64,000 bases of DNA from Entoloma clypeatum (GCA_963565915.1 OY751485.1:1426001-1490000), one strand, 5' to 3'. Numbered from the stretch's first letter, positions 43,735-55,746 are shown. The notes: a model not told the origin generated them from the sequence alone. Program-made: numbers and translations.

Positions 43735-46700
43735 TTGCCTTGTATGACTGCAGACAATAGAACCTATGTCATCCCTGCCAAGCGAGCCGCTGCGTCGACT
43801 AAGATTGTGAAGGGAGATAAACCTCCGAAAAGACGAGAAATCAGGCTGTTAGCGCAGCTCAAAACACGACGAGGACCAAAGGTTATCCGACCTGAGGTTG
43901 ACAGCGGATGTGAACGCACATGCATTCATCCCAGAATAGTACGCGAACAGAACCTCCCCACGCGAGGAATACCACCCATAGCAATTCTAAATGCGGATGG
44001 ATCACCAAATCAACAACAGAAAGCGAGCCAACTTGCCGAAGTCAAGCTGGATTTGGGAGCACATCAGGAAACCATGGAAGCAATGGTACTGGACATTGGG
44101 AGGACAGACATGCTCTTGGGACATGACTGGTTGGTACACCACAACCCCACAATCAATTGGACAACCGGCGCGGTAACATTTAACCGGTGCCCAACGGACC
44201 AAACACTCGGATTTTAGGATTAACCTTAATGGTCGCAAGCACCGGGTTCGCATGGTTGAGGTGCGCGACAAAGATGCACCCAAAAAGTCGGATCAGAAAT
44301 GGAAGCCTGGAGACCCTATTTTGGAAGCTGTCACTCCCACACCACCTCCCACAACCAAACGACCCTCATATGTTGAACGATTTGCTCATCTTTTCGAGAA
44401 AGAGAACTTTGACAAGATCCCAAAGGAGAGGGAATGGGACCATGGTATTGAACTTACACCGGACGCACCAAAGGAACTAGGGGGAAATACATATCCTATG
44501 ACGCAAAAGGAACAAGAAGAATTGGACGCATTCATTGACGAGGGTCTAGCAACAGGAAAGATCCGCCCGTCCAAATCCCCTTATGCCTCCCCTTGCTTCT
44601 TCATCAACAAAAAGGATGGCTCCAAACGATTGGTACAAGATTACCGCATGGTCAATAAATTCACGGTCAAAGACAAGTTCCCACTCCCACGAATATCCGA
44701 TCTCTTGGACGTACTGAAAGATGCGGTCTACTTCAATAAAATGGACATCATGTGGGGCTATAACAACGTCCGGATTAATGAGGGCGATGAATGGAAAGCT
44801 GCCTTCCTCACCAGTCGAGGATTGTTCGAACCATTGGTCATGTTTTTCGGTCTTTGCAACTCCCCGGGAACGTTCTCTCGAATGATGGCTAGTCTATTCC
44901 GGGACCAGATCCGCCGACGTATCTGCGTGATCTACATGGATGACATCGTGGTTATTGGTAAAACCAAGGAAGAACTCGCGTGAAACACTGAAGAAATCCT
45001 ACAGATCCTATCGGACAATGATTTGTTCCTAAAGGAGAAGAAGTGTTTATGGGAAGTAACGAAATGTCCTATATTGGGATATGTGGTTGGTGAGGGACGT
45101 GTTGAGATGGAAACTGAGAAGGTGGATACAATTCGAAACTGGCGAGCACCCACATCAAAAAAGGAAGTTCAGAAGTTCCTTGGATTTGCTAACTTCTATC
45201 GACAATTTATTGAAGGGTACTCAAACATCGCAAAACCTCTCACCGCGCTCACAGGCGGTACGGCATTTACTTGGGGACCAACAGAGCAGCAAGCTTTTGA
45301 AGGTCTCATACAGGCAATCACATCGGCACCAGTCTTGGCATTACCAAAACCAGAGGGACAGTTCAGGGTTGAAACCGATGCATCGGGCTATGCAATTGGA
45401 GCAGTACTCTCTCAGAAGCAAGACGACAAATGGCACCCCATCGTGTTCTTGTCGCGGACCATGTCCGCGGCCGAACAGAATTATGAGATATATGACAAGG
45501 AACTCCTGGCGGTCGTGGAAGCACTAAAAGATTGGAGACACTATCTGCTTGAAGCCAGGGAACGTTTTGAAATCTTGACTGATCACAAGAACCTGGAATA
45601 TTTCCGTCGTCCTCAGGACCTGAATCAACAACAGCGATGCTGGAAAATGAAGTTACAAGACTATGACTTCGAATTATGGCATGTGCCCGGCAAGACCAAT
45701 GCGAAAGCGGACATCCTGTCACGCTTACCCTGGTATGAAGCGGAACTCAAACCACAGGACAGTGACCAAATGCTCAAGGAGGGACTATTCTTGAAACGGT
45801 TGGAATCAGAAGATGTGGTACAAATGGAGATGTTCACGGAGGAACAATTCTTTGAAGGGGGTGAAACATCTGATTCCATCAAAATTGGAAACATCACGAC
45901 CATCGAAAATCCGTGGATCACACGCATCAAGGGTTCAAACCACATGGAGACAGAAGTAGCCCAGGGTCTAAAGAAGAATCCTCATTGGTATCAACAGGAA
46001 AACGGCATCACATATGCAGGTGAATGAGTCTATGTCCCGCCAGATCCACAATTACGACAAGAATTGATGTTTGAGTCACACGATGCACCAGTGGCTGGAC
46101 ATCCAGGACAGTACCGGACACATGAACTCCTCACTCGCACCTATTGGTGGCCTACCATATTGCATGATGTGAAGAAGTACGTGAAGGGTTGCGACACTTG
46201 TCAACGCAACAAGATTAACCGACAAAAGCGACATGCTCCGCTACATCCCCATGCAGCACCAAGTCACCCATGGGAAGACATAGGAATCGACGTCGTGGGA
46301 CCGATACCAGAATCTGATGGAAAAAACGCAATTCTGGTCATCACGGATAGACATTCAAAGATGCTTCACCTTATTCCGACAACCGTGGAACTATCAGCTG
46401 AAGGATTAGCCAAGATCTATCGGGATCAGATATGGAAGCTTCATGGGATCCCCAAGAAGATCATCAGCGATAGGGGACCGCAGTTCGCCGCGAAGTTCAT
46501 GGAGATACTCTGCCGCATGCTAGGGATCAAAAGGAACCTGTCCACCGCATACCACCCACAGACTGACAGACAGGCCGAGCGATGGCATCAGGAAACAGAA
46601 GCATTCTTACGAAACTTTGTCAACCATCTACAGGATGATTGGGCTGAATGGATCGCAATCGCAGAGTTCCAGTACAATGACAAAGAACATCAGGCGACAA

Positions 46701-47283
46701 AGCACACCCCATTCTATCTCAACTACGGTTTACATCCATGGAAGGGAGAGCTTGTGTTAGAAGATACTAATCCGGCTGCCAATGACTTCTTGAAAAAACT
46801 TAAACAGGCACGAGAAGAAGCCAATGCCGCGCTGAAACAAGCACAGGATCAGATGAAGAAGACAGTTGACACACGGCGAAGTCCGTCTCGGGACTACCGC
46901 ATCGGAGACAAGGTGTGGCTGGAAGGGACTAACATCAGGACCGATCACCCCTCAAAGAAACTTGATGCACTCCGACATGGACCATTCAAAGTCCTAGAGA
47001 AGAAAGGAGCTAGCACGTACCTTCTTGATCTTCCGAAAACTTGGAAGATGATTCACCCTGTGTTTAACGAGACGCCCCTGATCCAATCATCGTTGAAGGA
47101 TGAGAAGAGTACCATGTGTCTACAATCCTAGACTCTCGAAAGTTCCACGGAAAGATCCAGTACCTCGTCCAGTGGGAAGGATATGGTCCAGAAGAGAACA
47201 CATGGGAACCTCGAGCTAATGTTCAGAACGCTCAAGATTTGATCCGTGATTTCCATCAGCAGAATCCATCTCGCCCACGATAA
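43735..47283 (+). pseudogene. Gypsy-2 pol, copy D (frameshifts and two TGA)
   Basis: Same domain order as in B and C: protease EVDSGCERT, RT IYMDDIVV (near 44930), RNase H, integrase with SDRGPQF and DRQAERWHQETE, chromodomain [16 protein letters not shown] near 47170-47215. Defects: the 8-nt deletion near 44190, TGA 44981-44983 and 46025-46027, and a 52-nt deletion near 47075 that shifts the frame before the chromodomain. It lacks the 10-nt deletion seen in C and E, so its 3' part comes from a different parent. Confidence 0.88.
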
Positions 47284-47416
47284 AAGACAGCCTCGGAATC
47301 CATGACAAGTATCGACCTCATCAGTCAACCACACACCGAGTTCCCCGCTCTAGTCCTTTTCCCTGCCCAATATAGCCTCCCCCTTTTTCTTCTATCTCTC
47401 CACCATCCTCACCGCC

Positions 47417-47788
47417 ATGTCCAACACCACCGTTACCTCCACCTCCACCACCGACATCAACCCCGCCATCGCTGCTCTTATGAACGAAGCGCTATCCATG
47501 AGAGACCAAATCCACGCCCTCGAAACTTCCCTTGCCGACCTCCTTCATCGCCAGATGCATATCCGGCTTCACTTGCTGTCCAATCTCCCCGTCGCCCCGA
47601 CTCCCGAGGAAAAACAAATTCTCAGAAATTACACCAGCACCTTTGTGATCGAGAATCGATGTATTCGACTGGCTATCAAGGGCCTCGAACTCGCCGTAGC
47701 CATCAACGAGGAGTTGATTTATGATTGGAGCCTCAAGGAGAGTCTGAACTGGTCCGATCCCGGCAACAACGAGGGATGGGGACAGTGA
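47417..47788 (+). CDS. Gypsy-2 ORF4, copy D (intact)
   Basis: 123 codons, ATG with accatg-like context, 130 nt after the pol stop. Thr/Ser-rich start, then NEALSMRDQIHALETSLAD, HRQMHIRLH, a proline break (LPVAPTPEEK), and an NEELIYDWSLKE end. Likely a helical coiled-coil protein of unknown function. Confidence 0.67.
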   Translation: MSNTTVTSTSTTDINPAIAALMNEALSMRDQIHALETSLADLLHRQMHIRLHLLSNLPVAPTPEEKQILRNYTSTFVIENRCIRLAIKGLELAVAINEELIYDWSLKESLNWSDPGNNEGWGQ

Positions 47789-47806
47789 CTCTGTGAGGAC
47801 ACAGAG
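47789..47806 (+). other. Conserved hairpin after ORF4 (copy D)
   Basis: CTCTGTG-AGGA-CACAGAG immediately after the ORF4 TGA; the polypurine tract cttgaggaggggaaca follows. Confidence 0.7.
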
Positions 47807-47822
47807 CTTGAGGAGGGGAACA

Positions 47823-48193
47823 TGTTACGGACTCTACGGTATGAGGACCACGTCATATCTTTTACTTATCGGCCCGACTCGGTGCCCTCTTACGAACTTA
47901 CTATGTCTAATATCTACTTTCGCAACCTTCGGTTCCCAGTCTGACTCATTACATTACTTCGTCATCCCCTTTAGTATACTTCGCTCCCGCGCTGACTCGC
48001 TTTCCGCAGTCAGCTTACTCACTGTACATAGCCTTCCGCAGTACTGACTCATCCGCTATCGCCTATAGTCAGTACCTATATAAACCTCTTGTACTATAGT
48101 AGATTCCTTAGATTTAGCAATCACTTTGCTCTTCGCCTTTCCATTCTCCTGCATACTCTGCCCGAGCCTTGGAACGGTTTGTTAAGCATAACA
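47823..48193 (+). repeat. Copy D 3' LTR (beta)
   Basis: 371 bp, about as similar to the E right LTR as that one allows, apart from a 32-bp tandem duplication there. Its U3 start tgttacggactctacgg differs from the alpha LTR. Confidence 0.92.
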
Positions 48194-48917
48194 TCCAGTC
48201 AAGTAAGCCTTCGCTAGAGACATCGTGATGTGTCCATGTGGTTGACAATGCGACAGGTACGTTCTTTTCTCCATATTCTACCTCTATCATGCTTGTGAGG
48301 ACACTATTCCACTATCTCGGTCTATTGATACACCTCGCGACGATGCTAATGAGTTACTGCGAGGTATCAGATGCTTTGATGAAGGGTCATCTCGGTAAGC
48401 AACCGATCAACAACCGATCCATATCAATATGTCTGCCATGTAATGCACATTGATCGCGGTGTATCAAACCCGATCTCGGTCTGTTTGATCCGATGTCATT
48501 GGCTATTCCCCATATGGACCATTTGGACGCAAAGCGAGGCGCACGTTTGCCAAGCCTCTCGCGAGAATGTCTCCAGTCAAGCCCTCGATGTATAGTAGAC
48601 AGTGCTAGTGTCATTGATAAATCCAATATAATCAATCTCCTTGTTTCGCGCTTTGTTTTGAGAGGTGCTTGATAGTCTTATCTATCTCGTGAGACGATCC
48701 CATGGCTCTCGAGTATCATAGCTAAGCCCATAGTGGTGACCAGCACTATGTCCTACATTGCCATGGTCTCTAAATGCTTTAAAATGTCTCTCTAACGTCG
48801 CCACTAAGTCCTCAGAATCAGAGCTCATCTAGGACTCTCTATATCCCTTAGAGATAGTGTGAAATGATGCAAAATGCGAAGATTTAGGCCTAGACACATC
48901 ACAGCCCTATCAGCGTG
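48194..48917. other. Unassigned sequence between copies D and Gypsy-1 remnant
   Basis: No gene recognised. It begins with the TSD tccag. By the rearrangement model it was once joined, inverted, to the sequence at 56150. Confidence 0.45.
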
Positions 48918-49155
48918 ATCCATTGAAGTCCGACGGATTGGCAGGTTTTGCTCGATGCACACCCGGATTGGCCGGAGCAAGTGGAGCGGGTATAATAGCG
49001 GGTGCGGGAGCAGGTGGGATAGGTGGCGGAGCTGGGGCAGGAATTGTGTTGAAGGCGAGGAGGAGTTGGTCAAGTTGAGTCGAGATATCAGCGAGAGTTT
49101 GACGTTGTTCCTGGAACTTGTGCTCGAGCTGTTCAAGGCAATTGGGGTCATCCAT
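48918..49155 (-). pseudogene. Truncated Gypsy-1 gag (N-terminal 80 codons)
   Basis: Starts MDDPNCLEQLEHKFQEQ and matches Gypsy-1 gag through PANPSDF; homology then stops near 48920. At the site of the first Gypsy-1 TGA this copy has CGA, which proves the direction of change there. Confidence 0.8.
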
Positions 49156-49316
49156 TACTATGCACGGAGCAGAATCACCAGTTATGGAGAGGTAATTAGA
49201 AGAACTGGAAGGGGTGTGAGATGTATCGGAGTCGGAAGCGGACGAAGCTGCTCCGAAGCGTGGAATTGTGACAATGATGCAATCGGACCCGGTCCAATTA
49301 GAAGAGAACTTTCTAC

Positions 49317-49543
49317 TGTGAGGGCGACCTTACGATCCAAGACTCGAACTCAGATACTTGCAAGGGAGATCCGAAGTTTAGATTGAGCAGTCTGATAAGT
49401 AATACAACACACACCTTGCAAGGGAGATCCGAAGAGAAAGTTCTAAGGATTCCCCTGCAAGCTAGCAAGATAAAATGAGATATGAAATAAGAGATAAAAC
49501 AAGACACATGAATGATGAGCAATGATCGGGAGTAGCGATGAAG
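49317..49543 (-). repeat. Gypsy-1 LTR fragment interrupted by copy E
   Basis: Matches Gypsy-1 LTR from its tgt-aggg end to cgatgaag (starts tgtgaggg here). It has an 8-bp deletion relative to 11182-11416. Its continuation is at 20784-20987. Confidence 0.88.
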
Positions 49544-49931
49544 TGTTATGCTTAACAAACCGTTCCAAGGTTCGGGCAGAGTATGCAGGAAGTGGAAAGG
49601 CGAAGAGCAAAGTGATTGCTAAATCTAAGGAATGTAGCTATGGTACATGGGGCTTATATAGTACTGGCTACGAGCGGTAGCGAGTGAGTCAGTAGCTGCG
49701 GAAGGCAGTGCGGATGAGTCAGTAACTGCGGAAAGGCAGTGCGAAGTGAGTCAGACGACTGCGGACTGAGTAATCCCTACTGCGGAGTGCGAGTCAGCGT
49801 GGGAGCGAAGTATACTAAAGGAGAATGATAGAGTAAAGGTAAATGAATAAGCGGTCCGATGAGTCAAAGAAATAACGAAGGTACAATGCAAGGGAAAAGT
49901 GCGTAACATACAAACCGGTAAGTCCGTAACA
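49544..49931 (-). repeat. Copy E 3' LTR (alpha)
   Basis: 388 bp, close to both C LTRs and the D 5' LTR. Confidence 0.92.
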
Positions 49932-49947
49932 TGTTCCCCTCCTCAAG

Positions 49948-49965
49948 CTCTGTGTCCTCACAGAG
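49948..49965 (-). other. Conserved hairpin after ORF4 (copy E)
   Basis: Sense CTCTGTG-AGGA-CACAGAG, as in C and D. Confidence 0.7.
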
Positions 49966-50334
49966 TCATTGTCCCCATCCTCCAGCATCGTCGTTGTTTG
50001 GCCAGGAGCCATTCTCCTTGAGGCTCCAATCGTCTATTAGCTCTTCGTTGATGGCGACGGCGAGCTCAAGACTCCGGACGGCTAGTCAGATGCGCCGGTT
50101 TTCAATGACCAGCATACGGGTGTAGTTCCCGAGGATTTGTTTTTCTTCAGGGGTTGGTGCGACGGGGAGGTCGGATAAAGAATGGAGGCGGATGTGCATC
50201 TGTCGATGCAGGATGTCGGCGAGCGAGGCTTCTAGCGCGTGGATCTGGTCTCTCATGGAGAGGGCTTCACCCATGAGGGTAGTGATGGCGGGGTTGGTTT
50301 CAGTGGATGTGGTGGTGACGTTGGCGGTGGACAT
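49966..50334 (-). pseudogene. Gypsy-2 ORF4, copy E (one TGA)
   Basis: 123-codon frame, MSTANVTTTSTETNPAITTL start, conserved EALSMRDQIHALEASLAD and HRQMHIRLH. TGA at 50086-50088 stands where copy D has CGA; the frame continues to GGWGQ and a final TGA. Confidence 0.75.
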
Positions 50335-50456
50335 GGTGCGGAGGATGTTGGAGAGATAGAGGAAGAATGGAGTAGCTATATTGAAGACAGAGCGGAGAAC
50401 TCGGTGGGTTTTTGACTGATGAGGTCGATGCTGTTGCTGATTTCAACGGTTGTCTT

Positions 50457-53400
50457 TTATCGTGGACGCGACGGGTTCTGCCAATGGAAATCACGGATCA
50501 AATCTTGAGCGTTCTGAACATTAGCTCGAGGTTCCCATGTGTTCTCTTCTGGACCATATCCTTCCCACTGGACGAGGTACTGGATCTTTCCGCGGAACTT
50601 TTGAGAGTCTAGGATTGTAGACACATGGTACTCTTCTCATCCTTCAACGATGATCGGATCAGGGGCTGGTTTCTTTTTCTGGATGGCGTACTTCGGAGTT
50701 TCATATGGTGACAACAGGGTCTCGTTAAACACAGGGTGAATCATCTTCCAAGTTTTTGGAAGATCAAGAAGGTACGTGCTAGCTCCTTTCTTCTCTAGGA
50801 CTTTGAATGGTCCATGTCGGAGTGCATCAAGTTTCTTTGAGGGGCGATCGGTCCTGATGTTAGTCCCTTCCAGCCACATCTTGTCTCCGATGCGGTAGTC
50901 CCGAGACGGATGTCAACTGTCTTCTTCATCTGATCCTGTGCTTGTTTCAGCGCAGCATTGGCTTCTTCTCGTGCCTGTTTGAGTTTTTTCAAGAAGTCGT
51001 TGGCAGCCGGATTGGTATCTTCTAACACGAGTTCTCCCTTCCATGGATGTAAACTGTAGTTGAGGTAGAATGGGGTGTGCTTCGTTGCCTGATGTTCTTT
51101 GTCATTGTACTGGAACTCTGCGATTGCGATCCATTCAGCCCAATCATCCTGTAGATGGTTGACAAAGTTTCGTAAGAATGCTTCTGTTTCCTGATGCCAT
51201 CGCTCGGCCTGTCTGTCAGTCTGTGGGTGGTATGCGGTGGACAGGTTCCTTTTGATCCCTAGCATGCGGCAGAGTATCTCCATGAACTTCGCGGCGAACT
51301 GCGGTCCCCTATCGCTGATGATCTTCTTGGGGATCCCATGAAGCTTCCATATCTGATCCCGATAGATCTTGGCTAATCCTTCAGCTGATAGTTCCACGGT
51401 TGTCGGAATAAGGTGAAGCATCTTTGAATGTCTATCCGTGATGACCAGAATTGCGTTTTTTCCATCAGATTCTGGTATCGGTCCCACGACGTCGATTCCT
51501 ATGTCTTCCCATGGGTGACTTGGTGCTGCATGGGGATGTAGCGGAGCATGTCGCTTTTGTCGGTTAATCTTGTTGCGTTGACAAGTGTCGCAACCCTTCA
51601 CGTACTTCTTCACATCATGCAATATGGTAGGCCACCAATAGGTGCGAGTGAGGAGTTCATGTGTCCGGTACTGTCCTGGATGTCCAGCCACTGGTGCATC
51701 GTGTGACTCAAACATCAATTCTTGTCGTAATTGTGGATCTGGCGGGACATAGACTCATTCACCTGCATATGTGATGCCGTTTTCCTGTTGATACCAATGA
51801 GGATTCTTCTTTAGACCCTGGGCTACTTCTGTCTCCATGTGGTTTGAACCCTTGATGCGTGTGATCCACGGATTTTCGATGGTCGTGATGTTTCCAATTT
51901 TGATGGAATCAGATGTTTCACCCCCTTCAAAGAATTGTTCCTCCGTGAACATCTCCATTTGTACCACATCTTCTGATTCCAACCGTTTCAAGAATAGTCC
52001 CTCCTTGAGCATTTGGTCACTGTCCTGTGGTTTGAGTTCCGCTTCATACCAGGGTAAGCGTGACAGGATGTCCGCTTTCGCATTGGTCTTGCCGGGCACA
52101 TGCCATAATTCGAAGTCATAGTCTTGTAACTTCATTTTCCAGCATCGCTGTTGTTGATTCAGGTCCTGAGGACGACGGAAATATTCCAGGTTCTTGTGAT
52201 CAGTCAAGATTTCAAAACGTTCCCTGGCTTCAAGCAGATAGTGTCTCCAATCTTTTAGTGCTTCCACGACCGCCAGGAGTTCCTTGTCATATATCTCATA
52301 ATTCTGTTCGGCCGCGGACATGGTCCGCGACAAGAACACGATGGGGTGCCATTTGTCGTCTTGCTTCTGAGAGAGTACTGCTCCAATTGCATAGCCCGAT
52401 GCATCGGTTTCAACCCTGAACTGTCCCTCTGGTTTTGGTAATGCCAAGACTGGTGCCGATGTGATTGCCTGTATGAGACCTTCAAAAGCTTGCTGCTCTG
52501 TTGGTCCCCAAGTAAATGCCGTACCGCCTGTGAGCGCGGTGAGAGGTTTTGCGATGTTTGAGTACCCTTCAATAAATTGTCGATAGAAGTTAGCAAATCC
52601 AAGGAACTTCTGAACTTCCTTTTTTGATGTGGGTGCTCGCCAGTTTCGAATTGTATCCACCTTCTCAGTTTCCATCTCAACACGTCCCTCACCAACCACA
52701 TATCCCAATATAGGACATTTCGTTGCTTCCCATAAACACTTCTTCTCCTTTAGGAACAAATCATTGTCCGATAGGATCTGTAGGATTTCTTCAGTGTTTC
52801 ACGCGAGTTCTTCCTTGGTTTTACCAATAACCACGATGTCATCCATGTAGATCACGCAGATACGTCGGCGGATCTGGTCCCGGAATAGACTAGCCATCAT
52901 TCGAGAGAACGTTCCCGGGGAGTTGCAAAGACCGAAAAACATGACCAATGGTTCGAACAATCCTCGACTGGTGAGGAAGGCAGCTTTCCATTCATCGCCC
53001 TCATTAATCCGGACGTTGTTATAGCCCCACATGATGTCCATTTTATTGAAGTAGACCGCATCTTTCAGTACGTCCAAGAGATCGGATATTCGTGGGAGTG
53101 GGAACTTGTCTTTGACCGTGAATTTATTGACCATGCGGTAATCTTGTACCAATCGTTTGGAGCCATCCTTTTTGTTGATGAAGAAGCAAGGGGAGGCATA
53201 AGGGGATTTGGACGGGCGGATCTTTCCTGTTGCTAGACCCTCGTCAATGAATGCGTCCAATTCTTCTTGTTCCTTTTGCGTCATAGGATATGTATTTCCC
53301 CCTAGTTCCTTTGGTGCGTCCGGTGTAAGTTCAATACCATGGTCCCATTCCCTCTCCTTTGGGATCTTGTCAAAGTTCTCTTTCTCGAAAAGATGAGCAA

Positions 53401-54047
53401 ATCGTTCAACATATGAGGGTCGTTTGGTTGTGGGAGGTGGTGTGGGAGTGACAGCTTCCAAAATAGGGTCTCCAGGCTTCCATTTCTGATCCGACTTTTT
53501 GGGTGCATCTTTGTCGCGCACCTCAACCATGCGAACCCGGTGCTTGCGACCATTAAGGTTAATCCTAAAATCCGAGTGTTTGGTCCGTTGGGCACCGGTT
53601 AAATGTTACCGCGCCGGTTGTCCAATTGATTGTGGGGTTGTGGTGTACCAACCAGTCATGTCCCAAGAGCATGTCTGTCCTCCCAATGTCCAGTACCATT
53701 GCTTCCATGGTTTCCTGATGTGCTCCCAAATCCAGCTTGACTTCGGCAAGTTGGCTCGCTTTCTGTTGTTGATTTGGTGATCCATCCGCATTTAGAATTG
53801 CTATGGGTGGTATTCCTCGCGTGGGGAGGTTCTGTTCGCGTACTATTCTGGGATGAATGCATGTGCGTTCACATCCGCTGTCAACCTCAGGTCGGATAAC
53901 CTTTGGTCCTCGTCGTGTTTTGAGCTGCGCTAACAGCCTGATTTCTCGTCTTTTCGGAGGTTTATCTCCCTTCACAATCTTAGTCGACGCAGCGGCTCGC
54001 TTGGCAGGGATGACATAGGTTCTATTGTCTGCAGTCATACAAGGCAA
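50457..54047 (-). pseudogene. Gypsy-2 pol, copy E (frameshifts and three TGA)
   Basis: Same domains as C. TGA at 52799-52801, 51755-51757 (shared with C and D) and 50637-50639 (CGA in C). The 8-nt deletion near 53585 and the 10-nt deletion near 50910 are also present. Integrase motifs SDRGPQF and DRQAERWHQETE are retained. Confidence 0.88.
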
Positions 54048-54066
54048 GCAAGTCCGTTTAATAGAT

Positions 54067-54102
54067 AAGGGTCGCGACTTAGCGTCGTTTAATCGGACCC
54101 TT
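54067..54102 (-). other. Stem-loop enclosing the gag stop codon (copy E)
   Basis: Same 36-nt structure as in B, C and D. Confidence 0.6.
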
Positions 54103-55291
54103 CGGGAAAATCCTTCTCGTTGGCTTCTAAGATTGTGGTTTCATCATTCTCGGCATCTTCCTCGGACACCTTCCTAATCCTTCCGGAGTTCTTCTTTGGC
54201 TTGCGGCAGTTGCGCGCGATATGGCCTTCTTGGTCACAGTTGAAACACTTGCGACCATCTTTCTTCTTTGGAGCGCTACAGTCTTTAGCCAGATGACCGA
54301 AGCGTTGACAGTTGTAGCAATGGGCTACTCCTGCTTCGTCGATCTCCATGGCTTTGCCCTGACCACCATAAGTGGTACCCGATCCGGTGCGCATGTTGCC
54401 ACCACCTCGGATGACCAGTGCGTGTCCTTCCATCTGTCGTCCCTTGTTTCGGATCTCCTTTGCGTAATCGGTGTACGTCTTGCCATTGCTGGCCACTTGT
54501 TCAGAGATTCTGCGGTTGATGTTCTTCTCTAGGATGTATTTCCCAGTTTCTTTGCCAAGGTTTGACAGTTTCAAGAGTTCTTCAAATTCATCCAAGAATT
54601 CATCAACAGTGTGTTTCTCTTGTTTCAGGACTTTGAGTCTCGCTTTGGCAGTGACCAACTTGTTGGCGATGGAGAATCATGTGGCGATATCATCGGAAAA
54701 ACCTAGCCAGGTGATGTTCTCATTGTCAATGGCAAGAGCATCTAACTTGTTACTGGCCCAGTGTCTGCCGGACCCTTCCATCATGCGGGATAGTACCGCA
54801 AGAATCTTCTGATCGTCTGTGAGGCTCTTTTGGAACCTGATGTATAGTTTGGTGGCTTTCCACCACTCGTCAAAGGTGTATCTGTCCTTGAACATTCCAG
54901 GATCCTTGATGATCTTGGATGTATCCATTGTTTGTACAGCCGGAGCTTCTGCCATGTTCAGAGTCTGCGGAGGAGAAGAGGAGTCGGGTTGTTGGGATGA
55001 AGATGGGGTTCCGGATACAGGTAAGGATTGAAAATGAGTCCCTGTTCTAGGCGTCTGTTCGATATCTGACTGCGTGGAGTCAAAAGTAAATTCGTCAGGG
55101 GACTTGTCGGCGGAATCAGTGGCAAAACGTTCAGAGTATTTCCTCTGTAAATCTCTAAGGAATCTCTGTTCCTGCGCATCTGTTGGTCTCGAGAAGGGGT
55201 CAAGTCTCTCGTTTCGTGCCCAGCGGTTGTACTCGGTCTGTTGTTCTTTGGTGGTGAAGTGGGCGTAGATCTGCTGCTTCGAGTAGGACAT
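54089..55291 (-). pseudogene. Gypsy-2 gag, copy E (one TGA)
   Basis: 401-codon frame with both zinc knuckles; TGA at 54677-54679. It differs from C at several residues around 54500-54650 (for example LKVLKQEK, NINRRISEQ), consistent with a different parent toward its 5' end. Confidence 0.88.
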
Positions 55292-55686
55292 GATGATGTG
55301 GTTCTGGGACGTCTCGATGTGAGCGTCCTAATCAATCTTCTGATAACGGTTGTCTGGACACCGATAAACTCTCTGATCTCTGTGATCCGACCTGTCTGAG
55401 GTCCTTCTTGAACGCGAAAGCTTTTGAGTTCGCTCTGTCAGGTGTTGTAACGCGCGATCTGGTGTTGCCGAGCAAGATGGATGCTCTCTGCTATCTCGCC
55501 GTGGGGGCGATGCTCGTCGTTGTCTAGTTCTTCGTCAAGCACCTGCTGTAGGATGCGACGGATCTCGGATTCGATGTACTGCTGGATGAGTGTAAAATCG
55601 ATACTGTCTCAAGGACTTAGCTCCTCCTGTCGGGCTTCTGGCGTGCTGAATGGGTTACTGGTGAAGTCTTCAAAGAAGCGCGATGT
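54958..55686 (-). pseudogene. Gypsy-2 ORF1, copy E (start lost, two TGA)
   Basis: 243-codon frame as in D, but the first codon is ACA. TGA occurs at 55609-55611 and 55438-55440, where B, C or D have CGA. Confidence 0.55.
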
Positions 55687-55733
55687 CTTGACTCGTCTGG
55701 TAGTTGCTCTCTTCGCTCTGGGCGAACCTAACG

Positions 55734-55744
55734 AGATTTAGCAA
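55734..55744 (-). promoter_or_regulatory. Gypsy-2 predicted self-primer binding site (copy E)
   Basis: Sense ttgctaaatct, 2 nt after the 5' LTR, complementary to agatttagcaa in that LTR. Confidence 0.72.
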
Positions 55745-55746
55745 CT

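Larger units (their letters stand above)
41648..48193 (+). mobile_element. Gypsy-2 copy D
   Basis: A 6546-bp element, plus strand: 5' LTR 41648-42035 (alpha subtype, 388 bp), ORF1, gag, pol, ORF4, 3' LTR 47823-48193 (a different subtype, beta, 371 bp). The flanks are agtgt (41643-41647) and tccag (48194-48198); they do not match each other but match, inverted, the left flank of C and the right flank of E. Two subtypes in one element and mismatched flanks show it is a recombinant. Gag and pol have the same three TGA and 8-nt deletion as C and E, plus a 52-nt deletion near 47075. Confidence 0.92.

Noticed and set aside
45363..45945. Antisense open frames in RNase H/integrase repeated in copies B, C, D and E
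   Set aside because: Mirror of conserved pol codons; no independent start context or splice signals.
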